Shown here: positions 35,424-44,669 of the stretch, one piece after another
How the letters are laid out: every line of letters begins with the position of its first letter
Position numbering within the stretch: the first letter of the stretch is position 1
DNA from: Acidobacteriota bacterium
GTDB lineage: Bacteria; Acidobacteriota; Terriglobia; Acidiferrales; UBA7541
Reading direction: 5' to 3'
DNA: 64,000 nucleotides
Assembly: GCA_003224085.1 (NCBI GenBank)
Contig: QHYK01000045.1
Location: 19,469-83,468, forward strand
Translations under genes and position numbers: made by a program
Notes under the pieces: model-generated
Database searches by the model: none
What the model was told of the DNA's origin: nothing
What the model saw: the letters and a program-made list of their open reading frames with translations, nothing else

Positions 35424-36420
35424 CGTGAGCCTTGTTGCTTGGTCGATAGCCGAGCACATATTGGTTTCGCAGCTCCATGCCGATTTTTGTCGCGATATCC
35501 GGAAGATCTTCCAGTCTCTCAACGGCGAACACGCGGCCCCCGGTCATCTCCGTAATTTCACTCAGGAGCGAGGGACCCTTCAGTTCTTCCGGTGTCCGGT
35601 TGCGAGATCCGAGCGGGTCAAAGATTCCAATGGCATAGAGCTGGGTATCGGCCTCTTTCACCAGTCGCTTGATATCGCTTTCGTTGTACCGACTATGATT
35701 ATCCCCTCCATCCGACAGGATGAGCAAGGCGCGTTTGGCGTTGTGTGCACCCCTCATCTGGCTGAGCCCCAGATAGATGGCATCGAGTAGCGCGGTGCGC
35801 CCTTTGGGAGAGGTAAGCATCAGGCGGCTCTGTAAGTCTTCGACGCTGTTAGTAAACGAACTGGTGAGCTCGGCGCGCTCGTTAAAGCTGACCAGGAAAA
35901 ATTCATCCTGTGGGTTTGCAGTTTTAAAAAATTGCAGCGCGGCTTCGCGGGCTTTGCCGACTTTGTTGGCCATGCTGCCGCTGAAATCAAAAATCACGCC
36001 GATGGAAATGGGCACGTCTTCCGCGGAAAATGTAACCACTTCCTGCTCGATGTTGTCTTCAAAGATGCGGAAATTATCGGGGTCGAGTCCGGTGACCAGG
36101 CGGTTGTAAGGGTCGGTCACCGTGACGTTCACCAGGGCCATATCGACATCGATATGCAGCGTGCTTCCGGGTTTGAAAGCTTTGCCCGGAGTGTCCTTCC
36201 ACACGTCATCGATCTTCGAGGTGGTGTCGTCGAGTTTCCCCTTCGCGTCTATGTCTTTTGCGGCTTCTTTCTTCAGTTCGTCTTTCTTGGGATCGTCTTG
36301 CGGTTTGTTGCCGTCCGGGAGAGCCTGGGCGGCAGCCTGGAGGAGGGCTTGAGCGCACAAAAACCAAATGGCGAGAAGAACGAGAAGAATTCGAAAACCT
36401 GCAAACGCAACGCGACGCAT
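35323..36420 (-). CDS. Secreted VWFA-domain protein, acidobacterial type (first of pair)
   Basis: 365 residues from the ATG at 36420. Signal peptide FRILLVLLAIWFLCAQALLQ, a highly charged Lys/Asp-rich linker (about 35-75), the family's VDMALVNVTVTDPYNRLVTG strand, VWFA MIDAS IGVIFDFSGSM, LLILSDGGDNHSRY, and the ending YVLGYRPSNKAHDARWRKI / GYYAPSH. Same architecture as the next gene, so a tandem duplication. Metal-dependent protein binding outside the cytoplasm is expected from the MIDAS; the ligand is unknown. Confidence 0.85.
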   Translation of the reverse strand: MRRVAFAGFRILLVLLAIWFLCAQALLQAAAQALPDGNKPQDDPKKDELKKEAAKDIDAKGKLDDTTSKIDDVWKDTPGKAFKPGSTLHIDVDMALVNVTVTDPYNRLVTGLDPDNFRIFEDNIEQEVVTFSAEDVPISIGVIFDFSGSMANKVGKAREAALQFFKTANPQDEFFLVSFNERAELTSSFTNSVEDLQSRLMLTSPKGRTALLDAIYLGLSQMRGAHNAKRALLILSDGGDNHSRYNESDIKRLVKEADTQLYAIGIFDPLGSRNRTPEELKGPSLLSEITEMTGGRVFAVERLEDLPDIATKIGMELRNQYVLGYRPSNKAHDARWRKIKIKLRAPRGLPPLSLYSKTGYYAPSH

Positions 36421-36703
36421 CTCAGCGCGTGACTTTGCACCAGTCACCACGGACTCGCGTTTCACGGCACCCCCTACGTCTCGGCAGGACCGGGACGGCC
36501 GCGCGGTTCGGACTAAAAGGCATTCTATCACTCGGATTGTCGAAAACAAGCGCAAACGTTCCATCCATACGATTAGGAGTTTCTATGGCAGGGCTAAGGC
36601 GTGTGCCGTGTGGTAGCATCGCCGCACCGATGGCCCAGTCTTCTCATCTTAGATGAGACTGAGGTGCCGAAAGGCTTATTCCCGCGTTCGGAGAAGCAAC
36701 GAA

Positions 36704-37450
36704 ATGGGGCCGGCAAAAGTGATTGTGGTGATTCCGGCGCGATATGCGTCCACGCGCCTGCCGGGGAAACCGCTCGTGTCGCTTGCGGGGAAAGCGATGA
36801 TTCAGCGCGTCTACGAGCGGGCGAAATCTGCTTCGCGAGTGGACCGCGTTCTTGTAGCGACGGACGACCAGCGCATCATGAAAGCGGTTGAAGCGTTCGG
36901 CGGCGAAGCGCGCATGACGCGCGCCGATCATCGCACGGGAACCGAGCGCGTGGCGGAAGTGGCCGCGCATGAAGAAGGCGACGTCTTCGTGAACGTGCAG
37001 GGTGACGAGCCGCTTCTGGATCCAGCTTCGGTTGACGCTGCGGTCGCATCGCTGTTGGAGGAGCCTGCCGCTTCGATTGGCACGGTGGCGACGCCCATCA
37101 AGACTCCTGCAGATATCATGGATCCTAACGTGGTGAAAACCGTGCTGGATTTCGATGGTCATGCGCTGTATTTCTCGCGCGCGCCGATTCCCTGGGTTCG
37201 GGATACGGCGAGCAAAATTCAGGTGCGGCACCTGAAGCATCTTGGGCTGTATGTTTTCCAGCGCGATGCGTTGCTCGAATATCCGACGCTGCCGCAAGGC
37301 GAACTTGAGCGCATCGAGCAGCTTGAACAGTTGCGCTGGCTCGAGAACGGCTGGAAGATTCGCGTGGCGGAAGTGGAGCATGATGCGGTGAGCGTGGACG
37401 TTCCGGAAGACGTCGCGCGCCTGGAGAAACTGCTGGAAGGCAGGGAGTGA
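36704..37450 (+). CDS. kdsB: CMP-Kdo synthetase
   Basis: Activates Kdo with CTP for lipopolysaccharide inner-core synthesis. 248 residues from the ATG at 36704 (MGPAKVIVVIPARYASTRLP); usual length. Nucleotide-binding LPGKPLVSLAGKAMIQRVY, RADHRTGTERVAEVA, VNVQGDEPLL and YFSRAPIPW, GLYVFQRDALLEY. The other Kdo genes kdsA, kdsD and kdsC are clustered 13 kb away with the CTP-producing pyrG. Confidence 0.95.
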   Translation: MGPAKVIVVIPARYASTRLPGKPLVSLAGKAMIQRVYERAKSASRVDRVLVATDDQRIMKAVEAFGGEARMTRADHRTGTERVAEVAAHEEGDVFVNVQGDEPLLDPASVDAAVASLLEEPAASIGTVATPIKTPADIMDPNVVKTVLDFDGHALYFSRAPIPWVRDTASKIQVRHLKHLGLYVFQRDALLEYPTLPQGELERIEQLEQLRWLENGWKIRVAEVEHDAVSVDVPEDVARLEKLLEGRE

Positions 37451-37588
37451 GATCAGAACAGAGAGATCAGTGACTCATGTTCTAGAACTCGGGCGTGAGA
37501 ACAGGTGCATAAGGGCGCGGCCCTTTCAAACACAATCGGCGAAGGTTGAAAATAGGCTGGTCGGCTAAACGCAAGCCAAGGGAGTCTG

Positions 37589-37643
37589 TCAAAAAATTCC
37601 CAAAATGGAACAGAGGGATGTCACACCCCTCTCCCTATTTTGG
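37589..37643 (-). terminator. Two-tier hairpin with T-run after the 37.8-39.8 kb gene pair
   Basis: Outer arms CCAAAAT (37600-37606) and ATTTTGG (37637-37643); inner arms AGAGGG (37612-37617) and CCCTCT (37627-37632). On the minus strand the stem is followed by GGAATTTTTTGAC, fitting an intrinsic terminator about 120 bases after the stop at 37765. The rest of 37451-37764 holds no gene I recognise. Confidence 0.55.
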
Positions 37644-37764
37644 TGTAGTGACCTCGACTAACTGTCGCGTTCAACGGTGCCAGCACGGGTTACGGGCGTA
37701 AGACCATTTGCTAGCGTCCACCAAACCAACCGGGCACTGTAAAGACCCGCCACTACGCCAGCCC

Positions 37765-39339
37765 CTATCGCTGCGCTTCCAGAAGCCCGGCGACGATGCG
37801 CGTAGGGCTGTTATTGCCACTGACAAAGAAAGCAAGCTCGGGATTAACGACATAGACGATCATGTTGATCTGCGATATGCCGGAAAGCTTCACAGTCATA
37901 GAAGCAGATTTGCCGTCGCCGCCAGTTCCATCGCCACCGTTGAAATTGATGGAGCCTGCGGTGCCGAAGTCGGTGTTCAGGGTCACGCCGGTAAATTGGA
38001 AAATATCGGAAGTGCCGCTAAGGTTCAGATTCGAGAGCGTAACCTGGCTCAGGAGGTCTTCTTCGTCCATACCAAGACCAGACGCGGTTACAAGACCGCT
38101 CCAGTTCATAGCGTAGGGTCCAGAAACATTGCTGCTGCTGAAGGGACTTCCGGATTGCGCAAGGATCGAACCGTCGGCGACGACCACTGCTGAAGCAGAG
38201 CCTGCAGGGCCACTGACTTCCTGAATCACACCGCTATTCGCCGCGCTGAGGTAAAAGACGAAGGAATACACATTCGCAGCCGAAGACTGAAAGGAAAGCA
38301 TGCCGCGGCCTGTTGTGGAATCGTACGTAACGTTGGTATTTGAGGAGCTAATGGAGGGCTCGGTTTCTGAGCCGCCATTGTTTTTGTCCATGAGGATGTT
38401 GCTGAGGCTGCTACCGGAGACAGTGAAGCGGCCGACGCGAATTAAGCCGCCACTGGTCGAGGACCCGGAGACCAAAAAAGCAAAGCTGCCGCTCGGACTC
38501 GGAGGAACACTAGCGCTCAGAACGGCGTCCCCGGTGAGCATGGGACCTGAGCCGCCGGTAGCCGTGTTGTCGCTGATAAATCGCACGCGGTTTGCGTCCA
38601 CAATGTAGAAGACGTAATTCTGTCCGGCGATGACCGCCGTCCCACGACCGGAAGTTGGTCCGTTGATGGGGTCGGGCGCAAAAGTTCCGGTAATGCTTCC
38701 ACTGGTTAAGGTAAAGTTGTCGTTGGCGTCCTCAGTTCCCGTCATTGTTCCGGCGCTAGCGGTAAATTGTCCAACGAGGGACTCGGGATTCATGCCAGGG
38801 TCCGAACCAGTGAAATCGAACACATACGCCCCAGAAACGCCTGCCGAGAATGCGGCCGCACTTTGGAGAATGAAATTGCCGCTGCCGGTGGAAGCCTCAT
38901 TAGGGCTGTGAGTCTCATCCATCAGGAGCCCGCCGCTGGTGGAAGTGAGAACGATGGCAAAGGCGATCGTGGCTGGAGCGCCACTGGAAGTTATATTGAA
39001 CGTCAAGGTCCCACGACCGTCCGCGCTAACTGTGTAGCTGCCGCCACTGATTACGACCGTGGTATTGAAGCCGCCATCGTTCACGACGTCATAGATGCCA
39101 CCTGCTTTGACGCCGCCCGCGCCGTCGGCTGTGAAGCTGCCGGTCCTTGAAAACGGTGTTGCGGACGCGGCACCACTGGTGATGGCTTCGCCGGTGGTGA
39201 CGAAGGCGTACGTGCCGTTGAGGCTGGCGAGCGAATACTTGCCCGTCGGAGGAGGCGGATTAATAGTGGCGCCACCGCCGCCGCAAGCCTCTGTCCAGAG
39301 AGCAGCGGCTGCGACCAGCGCCGTCATCAGGCGGTTCAT
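37765..39339 (-). CDS. Large secreted beta-rich protein, probable lipoprotein
   Basis: 524 residues. The N-terminus is hydrophobic and ends at a Cys followed by Gly run (LMTALVAAAALWTEACGGGG), which may be a lipid attachment site although TEAC is not a good lipobox. The rest is Gly/Ser/Thr-rich with repeated beta units of about 125 residues: LNGTYAFVTTG, GVSGAYVFDFTG, PSGSFAFLVSGS, NVSGPYAMNWSG, each followed by GxFTxxxG-type strands. Four such repeats suggest a beta-propeller or stacked sheet. Common in acidobacterial genomes, function unknown. Translationally coupled to the upstream gene (ATGA at 39336-39339). Confidence 0.75.
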   Translation of the reverse strand: MNRLMTALVAAAALWTEACGGGGATINPPPPTGKYSLASLNGTYAFVTTGEAITSGAASATPFSRTGSFTADGAGGVKAGGIYDVVNDGGFNTTVVISGGSYTVSADGRGTLTFNITSSGAPATIAFAIVLTSTSGGLLMDETHSPNEASTGSGNFILQSAAAFSAGVSGAYVFDFTGSDPGMNPESLVGQFTASAGTMTGTEDANDNFTLTSGSITGTFAPDPINGPTSGRGTAVIAGQNYVFYIVDANRVRFISDNTATGGSGPMLTGDAVLSASVPPSPSGSFAFLVSGSSTSGGLIRVGRFTVSGSSLSNILMDKNNGGSETEPSISSSNTNVTYDSTTGRGMLSFQSSAANVYSFVFYLSAANSGVIQEVSGPAGSASAVVVADGSILAQSGSPFSSSNVSGPYAMNWSGLVTASGLGMDEEDLLSQVTLSNLNLSGTSDIFQFTGVTLNTDFGTAGSINFNGGDGTGGDGKSASMTVKLSGISQINMIVYVVNPELAFFVSGNNSPTRIVAGLLEAQR

Positions 39340-39803
39340 CGCACACCTCGCAGCGCTTCGTTCTGGGCAGGCGTCAAAGTTGCGGCGGGCGTGAGGGGGA
39401 AGCCTTTGGGGTTGCGAACGGCGACGGCTTGCGTGCCCTTCTGCACGATGCGCGCCGCGAAGTAGGTGCCCTCGCCGAGCGCCATGGGTTCGCCAACGAT
39501 GCGCACGTTGTCGCCTGCATTCAAGGCAAGGTGATGGACCTCAAGAACTTTGGCATTGCCGAGATGCACATCCACTTGGCCGGCAGTCGTCTGGAGGGTG
39601 ACGTGAGCCCCCATCGGTGGAACCGCGGAAGCTGATTCACACTTCACAATCGTGCCAACCAACGAGATTTCGCGATTGGCACTGTAAGTTCGGAGCAACT
39701 GGGCGTCGGAAGGCACAGCTTGCTGCGCGCTTGCAGTAAGGCAAAGCATGAGCGAAGCAGCGAATATGAGAATTGGAAGTAGCAGTCGAATGAAAGATTT
39801 CAT
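39336..39803 (-). CDS. Small secreted OB-fold-like protein of unknown function
   Basis: 155 residues from the ATG at 39803, which sits after a purine-rich GGGGGGAAAGGGTA. Signal peptide FIRLLLPILIFAASLMLCLT, cleavage near ASAQQ. The body (EISLVGTIVKCESASAVPPM, VTLQTTAGQVDVHLGNAKVL, LNAGDNVRIVGEPMALG) reads like a small beta barrel. Overlaps the downstream lipoprotein gene by four bases. Confidence 0.75.
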   Translation of the reverse strand: MKSFIRLLLPILIFAASLMLCLTASAQQAVPSDAQLLRTYSANREISLVGTIVKCESASAVPPMGAHVTLQTTAGQVDVHLGNAKVLEVHHLALNAGDNVRIVGEPMALGEGTYFAARIVQKGTQAVAVRNPKGFPLTPAATLTPAQNEALRGVR

Positions 39804-40032
39804 TACCCTTTCCCCCCTGTGAGAATGCCACTCGGAACCCTTCTTCGTTGCGGGCCGGAAAAGGCGTTCCGAGACGCAAGAGAGGGTCCATGCATTAGAT
39901 AGCGAATCCGTCGGCAAAGGTTTCGCAGGAAAACCCGGAAGTTCCCGCGCGGCAACCCCGAACGGCCGTACAGGCCGCTCGCCTTCACAGGGTATTCCCC
40001 GCTTTCCTTTAACCCGTTCCCGCGTAGAAAGT

Positions 40033-40751
40033 TTCTTTGTCCACCAGCGGAACAACCGGCAAGCCGAAGGGGGTCATGCTGACGCATGCAAACCTCGTCG
40101 CCAACGTGCGCCAAGCCGCGGCGGTTGATGGGCCTCGGCGTGAAGACGTCCTGGTAAACATTTTTCCTTTCTATCACGTAGCCGGCCTGAATGCGATTTT
40201 GAATCCCTCTTTGAACGGGGGAGCAACGGTAGTGCTGATGACTGGGCGGTTCGACCTGGCGGTAAACCACTTGGGCCAGGGGAGTGCGGCGAGATTTGGC
40301 TGCGCGGCCCCAACGTGATGAAAGGCTATGGGAACCAGCCTGCTGCCACATCGGAAACGCGGTTGGATGCCGACAGGTGACATAGGATACTTCGATGCAG
40401 AGGGTTGCGTTTACCTTCGTGGACCGCCTGAGACCGCCTGAAAGAACTGATCAAATACAAAGCGTTGCAGGTGGCCCCGGCCGAACTCTAGGACATCATT
40501 CAGTCTCATCCCGCCGTGCTTGACAGCGGACTTGTTGGGGCTCCGGATGAGGCTGCCGGCGAGATTCCCGTGGCTTTTGTGGTGAAAAGGCAAGGCGTTA
40601 CTCTGAACGCGGAAGAAATCATGGAGTATGTGGCCGCGCGCGTGGCGCCGTACAAAAAGATCCGCGCGGTCGAGTTCGTTCACCTGCGGGAAAGATTCTG
40701 AGAAGGATTCTCAAAGAAAAAGCTTGGGCGCGTGCACGGGGGACGTCGTAG
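40033..40751 (+). pseudogene. AMP-dependent acyl-CoA synthetase remnant
   Basis: The adenylation motif STSGTTGKPKGVMLTHANLV is intact at the start, then FPFYHVAGLNAILNPSLNGG. After MTGRFDLAV the sequence jumps to CGEIWLRGPNVMKGYGNQPA in another frame (about 150-200 residues missing), then PTGDIGYFDAEGCVY in a third frame. A perfect 10-base tandem duplication GACCGCCTGA (40422-40431, 40432-40441) shifts the frame before KELIKYKALQVAPAEL, where TAG replaces an expected Glu codon. The C-terminal domain (APYKKIRAVEFV) and a shifted GKILRRILKEKAWA end it. The 5' third of the gene is also absent. Confidence 0.85.
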
Positions 40752-40834
40752 TTGCTGGCAGTCTGTCGCAGTTTCGCTTTCATTCCAGGTGACCACAACG
40801 TTCCGAGAATCCTCAAGGATTCGGAGGGCAGAGT

Positions 40835-42700
40835 TTATCGCCCGAACCAGCGCGGCAGCGTGGTGGTCAGCGCTGGAATGTAGGTGATGAGCAGGACACC
40901 AATCGAAAGAACGACAATCACGGGCAGAACGGCACGCAGAACTTCGGGGACCGGCTTGCGAAAGCGGTAAGACGACATGAGCAGGTTCAAGCCAACCGGC
41001 GGAGTCAAATAACCCAATTCCATGTTCGCCAGGAAAATAATTCCCAGACGCACCGGATCAATACCATAAACCGCTCCCAAGGGGACGAGCAGGGGCACTT
41101 CCACGACGATTGCGGGGTAGATCTCCATCAAGCAGCCCACAACAAGGAGAAACAGGTTCAAAAGCAGAAGGAAAAGAAACGGCGAGTGTATGGTTTGCGT
41201 GGTCCACGCGACCGCGCGCGCCGGAATTTCCGCGTCGACCAGATAGTTCGTAAATCCCAGTGAGACGCCAAGAATAAGGAGCACGCCGCCGATCAGCAGG
41301 CCGCATTCAGACATGACCCGCGGAATGTCGCGAAAAACGGCCATTTCGCGATGAAAAACGGTCACGACAAGAAAGGCATACAGCGCCGTGATGGCAGCGG
41401 CCTCGACGGGCGTCGCAAGGCCGCTGAACAGCGCCACCGAAGCCACGACCGGCATCAAGAGTTCCCATTTCGCGCCCCACAGCGCCTGCAGGGCTTCTTT
41501 CGGATTGAACGAATGCGCCGAATCCGCCTTTTGCTGCCCTTGACGCATTCCCCAAAGCGCCGTGGCCGTCATCATGACGAGAGCCGGAATGATTCCCCCG
41601 AGAAACATTTTGTCGATGGGCACTTTAGCCACGATGGCGTAAACAATCATTGGGAGACAGGGCGGCAGCAATAGTCCAAGGGAACCGGCGCCGGTGAGCA
41701 AGCCGAGCGCATCCTTATCCGAATAACGCGCGTCGAAAAGGACCGGCATCAACAAGCCACCAAGCGCGAGAATCGTTACGCCGGATGCTCCCGTAAAGGA
41801 CGTAAAGAAAGCGCAGACCAGAACGGTGATAATGGCCGGGCCACCGCGGAATTGTCCAAACAGAGCGTAGAAGAGGCGGATGAGCCTCTTTGGCGAGCCG
41901 CCCTCTGCGAGAAAGTAGCCCGCTAGAGTAAAAAGCGGGAGCGTGGGCAAACTCGGGTTTGTAACAAGTGTGTAGTGGGCAACGGGAATCGAAGCAATCG
42001 GTTGACCGACACCCCTGAAAAGAATCGCGGCGGTGCCGCCAAGAGTCACAAAGGCCGGAATCCCGAGAACGGAGGCAACCAACATGACGCCGAGGGCTAC
42101 GAAAACAAAGTGATGGCCGGTGGCAGGCCACTGCAAGACAAGTGCTGTCACCGCCAACGCCAGCGCGCCCGCTCCCAAGCGCAGTGCCCATTTTTCGGAC
42201 GCGTTCCACAGGATGCGCAGAGCAATCGCGGCAAAACCCAGGGGAAGCACGGACTCCACGGCCCAGATGGGGATTCCCAATGCGAGAAATCTTTCGGATT
42301 CGCGTTCGCTCAAGACGAATTGGGTCGCGGCGATGCAAAGGAAAGCGCAAACTACGACGGCGATTCCACTTGTTAAGACTTTTGCGCCAGCCCTGAAGCG
42401 GCCGTGGAGTTTGGTCTCGCCAATGTTGGCCAGGGAAAGGAGCCGCTGCTCGCGGGCAGCGATCGCTCCGCCAAGCATTCCCACAACCAGAACCAGGTGC
42501 TGAACGATGGCAATGGATGCGGGAATGGAAACGTGCAGAGTGCGGCGCAGCAACGCTTCGGCCAGCGGCAGAATCACCATCGCGGCGAGCGCCGCGGAGA
42601 TGACCGCGTTTTCGCCAAACGCCAGCCTCGCAGCCCACTTCTTCCGCTGCTGGGCAAGAGCGGCTCGGAAGGTTGGTATCGGCATGGCCTCGGCACTCAT
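40835..42700 (-). CDS. TRAP transporter fused permease (DctQ-DctM)
   Basis: 621 residues. The first ~190 are the small DctQ-like subunit with four helices (AVISAALAAMVILPLAEALL, IVQHLVLVVGMLGGAIAAR); the rest is the large DctM permease with about 12 helices (FVTLGGTAAILF, LPLFTLAGYFLAEGG, VTILALGGLLMPVLF, GSLGLLLPPCLPMIVYAI, ANMELGYLTPPVGLNLLMSS). Sodium-driven uptake of a carboxylate-like solute delivered by the binding protein. Overlaps the DctP gene by four bases. The N-terminal 20 residues are basic and cytoplasmic. Confidence 0.93.
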   Translation of the reverse strand: MSAEAMPIPTFRAALAQQRKKWAARLAFGENAVISAALAAMVILPLAEALLRRTLHVSIPASIAIVQHLVLVVGMLGGAIAAREQRLLSLANIGETKLHGRFRAGAKVLTSGIAVVVCAFLCIAATQFVLSERESERFLALGIPIWAVESVLPLGFAAIALRILWNASEKWALRLGAGALALAVTALVLQWPATGHHFVFVALGVMLVASVLGIPAFVTLGGTAAILFRGVGQPIASIPVAHYTLVTNPSLPTLPLFTLAGYFLAEGGSPKRLIRLFYALFGQFRGGPAIITVLVCAFFTSFTGASGVTILALGGLLMPVLFDARYSDKDALGLLTGAGSLGLLLPPCLPMIVYAIVAKVPIDKMFLGGIIPALVMMTATALWGMRQGQQKADSAHSFNPKEALQALWGAKWELLMPVVASVALFSGLATPVEAAAITALYAFLVVTVFHREMAVFRDIPRVMSECGLLIGGVLLILGVSLGFTNYLVDAEIPARAVAWTTQTIHSPFLFLLLLNLFLLVVGCLMEIYPAIVVEVPLLVPLGAVYGIDPVRLGIIFLANMELGYLTPPVGLNLLMSSYRFRKPVPEVLRAVLPVIVVLSIGVLLITYIPALTTTLPRWFGR

Positions 42701-43743
42701 GGCTGGCCTGTCTTGTGCGACGCGCGGTATTCGGCGACCAAGCTCAAGGCTTTATCGAAAGCGTCTGCAGGGACTATCTTGCCGCGCATTTTGGGATAGA
42801 CGGCTTCCACAAAACGGCGCCAATCGTCTTCCAGCTCCTGCGGAACAGGACGCACCTGAAGGCCGCGCTTTTTCATGGCCTCAAGGGCTTCCTGGCTTTC
42901 CGCGCGGCTCTGCGCCCGGATTTTCTTCCCGGCGTCGGCGGCGGCCTTGAGGACCTTTTCCTGCTGGTCAGGAGTGAGCGCGTCCCACACCCGCTTGGTC
43001 ATGACCGTCGCGCCAACCAGCGGAACATAGTTTACTTCCAGGAGATTCTTGGCTGCCAGGTCAAACTGGCTGGCAAGGGCGTAGAAGGGCGTCACGGGAA
43101 CGGTGTCCACCAGGCCGGTTTGCAGGCTGATGAGCACATCGGACCATTCGAGCGGAACGGCCTGGAATCCCAAGCTGTTGAGGACCGCGGCTTCGTCCAG
43201 GTCGCTGGAAGTCACAAAGATTTTGCTCTTCTTCGCCTTGAACTCTTCCGGCGTCGTGTACGGCTGCCGGGAAACGATGTGAATCCAGCCCGCGTCGGTC
43301 CAAGCAAGCGCGACGAAGCCCTTTTGCTCGAGGCGTTTCTCCAGGTCGGGCTGCATTTTCGAGCAAACGTATTCCATTTCGTCGAGCGAGTGATAGAGCA
43401 TGGGAATTTTTTCAATCGCGCCCACGGACGGATCAATGCTGGAAAGACCTGCGGCCGACAGCGTGGCGGCCTGCAGCTGTCCCAGGCGAAGGCGCCGAAT
43501 GGTTTCTTCCTCGCCGCCCATGGTTCCGCCGGGGTAGATCGTGAGAGTTAGTGCGCCGCCCGTGGTTGTTTTCCATTGCTGGCCCATCTCTTCCAGCGCG
43601 TGATATTGGGAAGAACCCTGAGAGAGCAAGGTGGCCAGACGAATGCGAGTCTGCGCTCCAACACTCGCCGGGCGAAGCAGGAAAAGCAACATCGCCGCGA
43701 GCGCCAAGAGCACAACTCTGTTTTGCGTTCCAGAATGATTCAT
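42697..43743 (-). CDS. TRAP transporter solute-binding protein DctP
   Basis: 348 residues from the ATG at 43743, chosen because it forms an ATGA overlap with the upstream gene and begins a clear signal peptide (VVLLALAAMLLFLLRPASVG). Periplasmic DctP fold: IRLATLLSQGSSQYHALEEM, GGALTLTIYPGGTMGGEEET, VALAWTDAGWIHIVSRQPY, then VPLEWSDVLISLQTGLVDTV. The conserved ligand Arg of many DctP proteins is not obvious here. Ligand unknown. Confidence 0.92.
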   Translation of the reverse strand: MNHSGTQNRVVLLALAAMLLFLLRPASVGAQTRIRLATLLSQGSSQYHALEEMGQQWKTTTGGALTLTIYPGGTMGGEEETIRRLRLGQLQAATLSAAGLSSIDPSVGAIEKIPMLYHSLDEMEYVCSKMQPDLEKRLEQKGFVALAWTDAGWIHIVSRQPYTTPEEFKAKKSKIFVTSSDLDEAAVLNSLGFQAVPLEWSDVLISLQTGLVDTVPVTPFYALASQFDLAAKNLLEVNYVPLVGATVMTKRVWDALTPDQQEKVLKAAADAGKKIRAQSRAESQEALEAMKKRGLQVRPVPQELEDDWRRFVEAVYPKMRGKIVPADAFDKALSLVAEYRASHKTGQP

Positions 43744-44669
43744 TTCGATGACCCCGTGCTGCCGGCATCCAGAAACAATTCCTCTTCCCGGGAAAGCAGC
43801 CACCGCGCTCGGCGCTGCATGATGAGATTGCTCAAACGCCACTCCAACCGTTTGTCCGGATCAACGGCCAGCGCCTGCTTTAACAGCGACTCGAATTCTT
43901 CGCGATTCTGTTTCTGAATGGAAACGGTTTCGGCATAAGCGATGTAAGGCGATGCGAGCTGTCCGTTGGACAACGAAACCGCGCGATCGAAATGGGCTTT
44001 CGAACGCACGGCGAAATCGCCCCTCGCCCCTTGGCGGGCAGATTCGTAGCTGATGAGGAACTGCTCAATGACCCCGTGATCGTAGGTCGGATCGAGTTCG
44101 TAGGCACGGTCAATCAGGGCTTCCACTTGCGGCTGTTCGGCCACTAGTTTGGGATGGTCTTTGGAAAGGGCGATTGCCGCGCCCCATGCCACAGCCGTCC
44201 AATAGAGAAGCGGGACATCCCCTCGCTTCATGATGCGAACCGCGTCTTTGGGGTTCTCACGGAGCGCTGCCGGAAAACCTGGGTGTTTTGTTTCTAGCCC
44301 CCGGAGCCCGTAGTCGCGGGCGCGGAGATAGAGATTGCGCGCCCGCTGGGCGAGAGCTGCGGATTTGTTCAAGTCCTCCGCCTCGACCTCTTCGGCGGGC
44401 TCTTGAACGTAGACGTAGGAATATTGGGTGAATCCGCTGGCAGCGGCGAAAAGCAAGCCGCGATGCTTGGGACTCTCCGCGAGCAAGCCTTCAATCAGCT
44501 TAAGGCTAAACGGAATCGCCTGGCCGACAAATTCGGGGTCGTTGTCCGAGGCGAAAGTAGTTCCGCTATTGGCCAGCGAGTCGCCCAGTTTATTGACCGC
44601 GAATTTCCTGACGGAACATCCGGAAAGAAGCAAGGCGGCAAACAAGGCAAGGCATTGGGGCAAGCGCAT
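43740..44669 (-). CDS. TatT-family TRAP-associated lipoprotein
   Basis: 309 residues, lipoprotein signal FAALLLSGCSV with a good lipobox. All-helical body with TPR-like pairs: FSLKLIEGLLAESPKHRGLL, AALAQRARNLYLRARDYGLR, ALIDRAYELDPTYDHGVIEQ, SLSNGQLASPYIAYAETVSI. Matches the TatT component that forms a complex with the TRAP binding protein in some spirochaetes and other bacteria. Standing first in the operon with DctP and DctQM, it likely helps deliver hydrophobic ligand. Confidence 0.85.
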   Translation of the reverse strand: MRLPQCLALFAALLLSGCSVRKFAVNKLGDSLANSGTTFASDNDPEFVGQAIPFSLKLIEGLLAESPKHRGLLFAAASGFTQYSYVYVQEPAEEVEAEDLNKSAALAQRARNLYLRARDYGLRGLETKHPGFPAALRENPKDAVRIMKRGDVPLLYWTAVAWGAAIALSKDHPKLVAEQPQVEALIDRAYELDPTYDHGVIEQFLISYESARQGARGDFAVRSKAHFDRAVSLSNGQLASPYIAYAETVSIQKQNREEFESLLKQALAVDPDKRLEWRLSNLIMQRRARWLLSREEELFLDAGSTGSSK

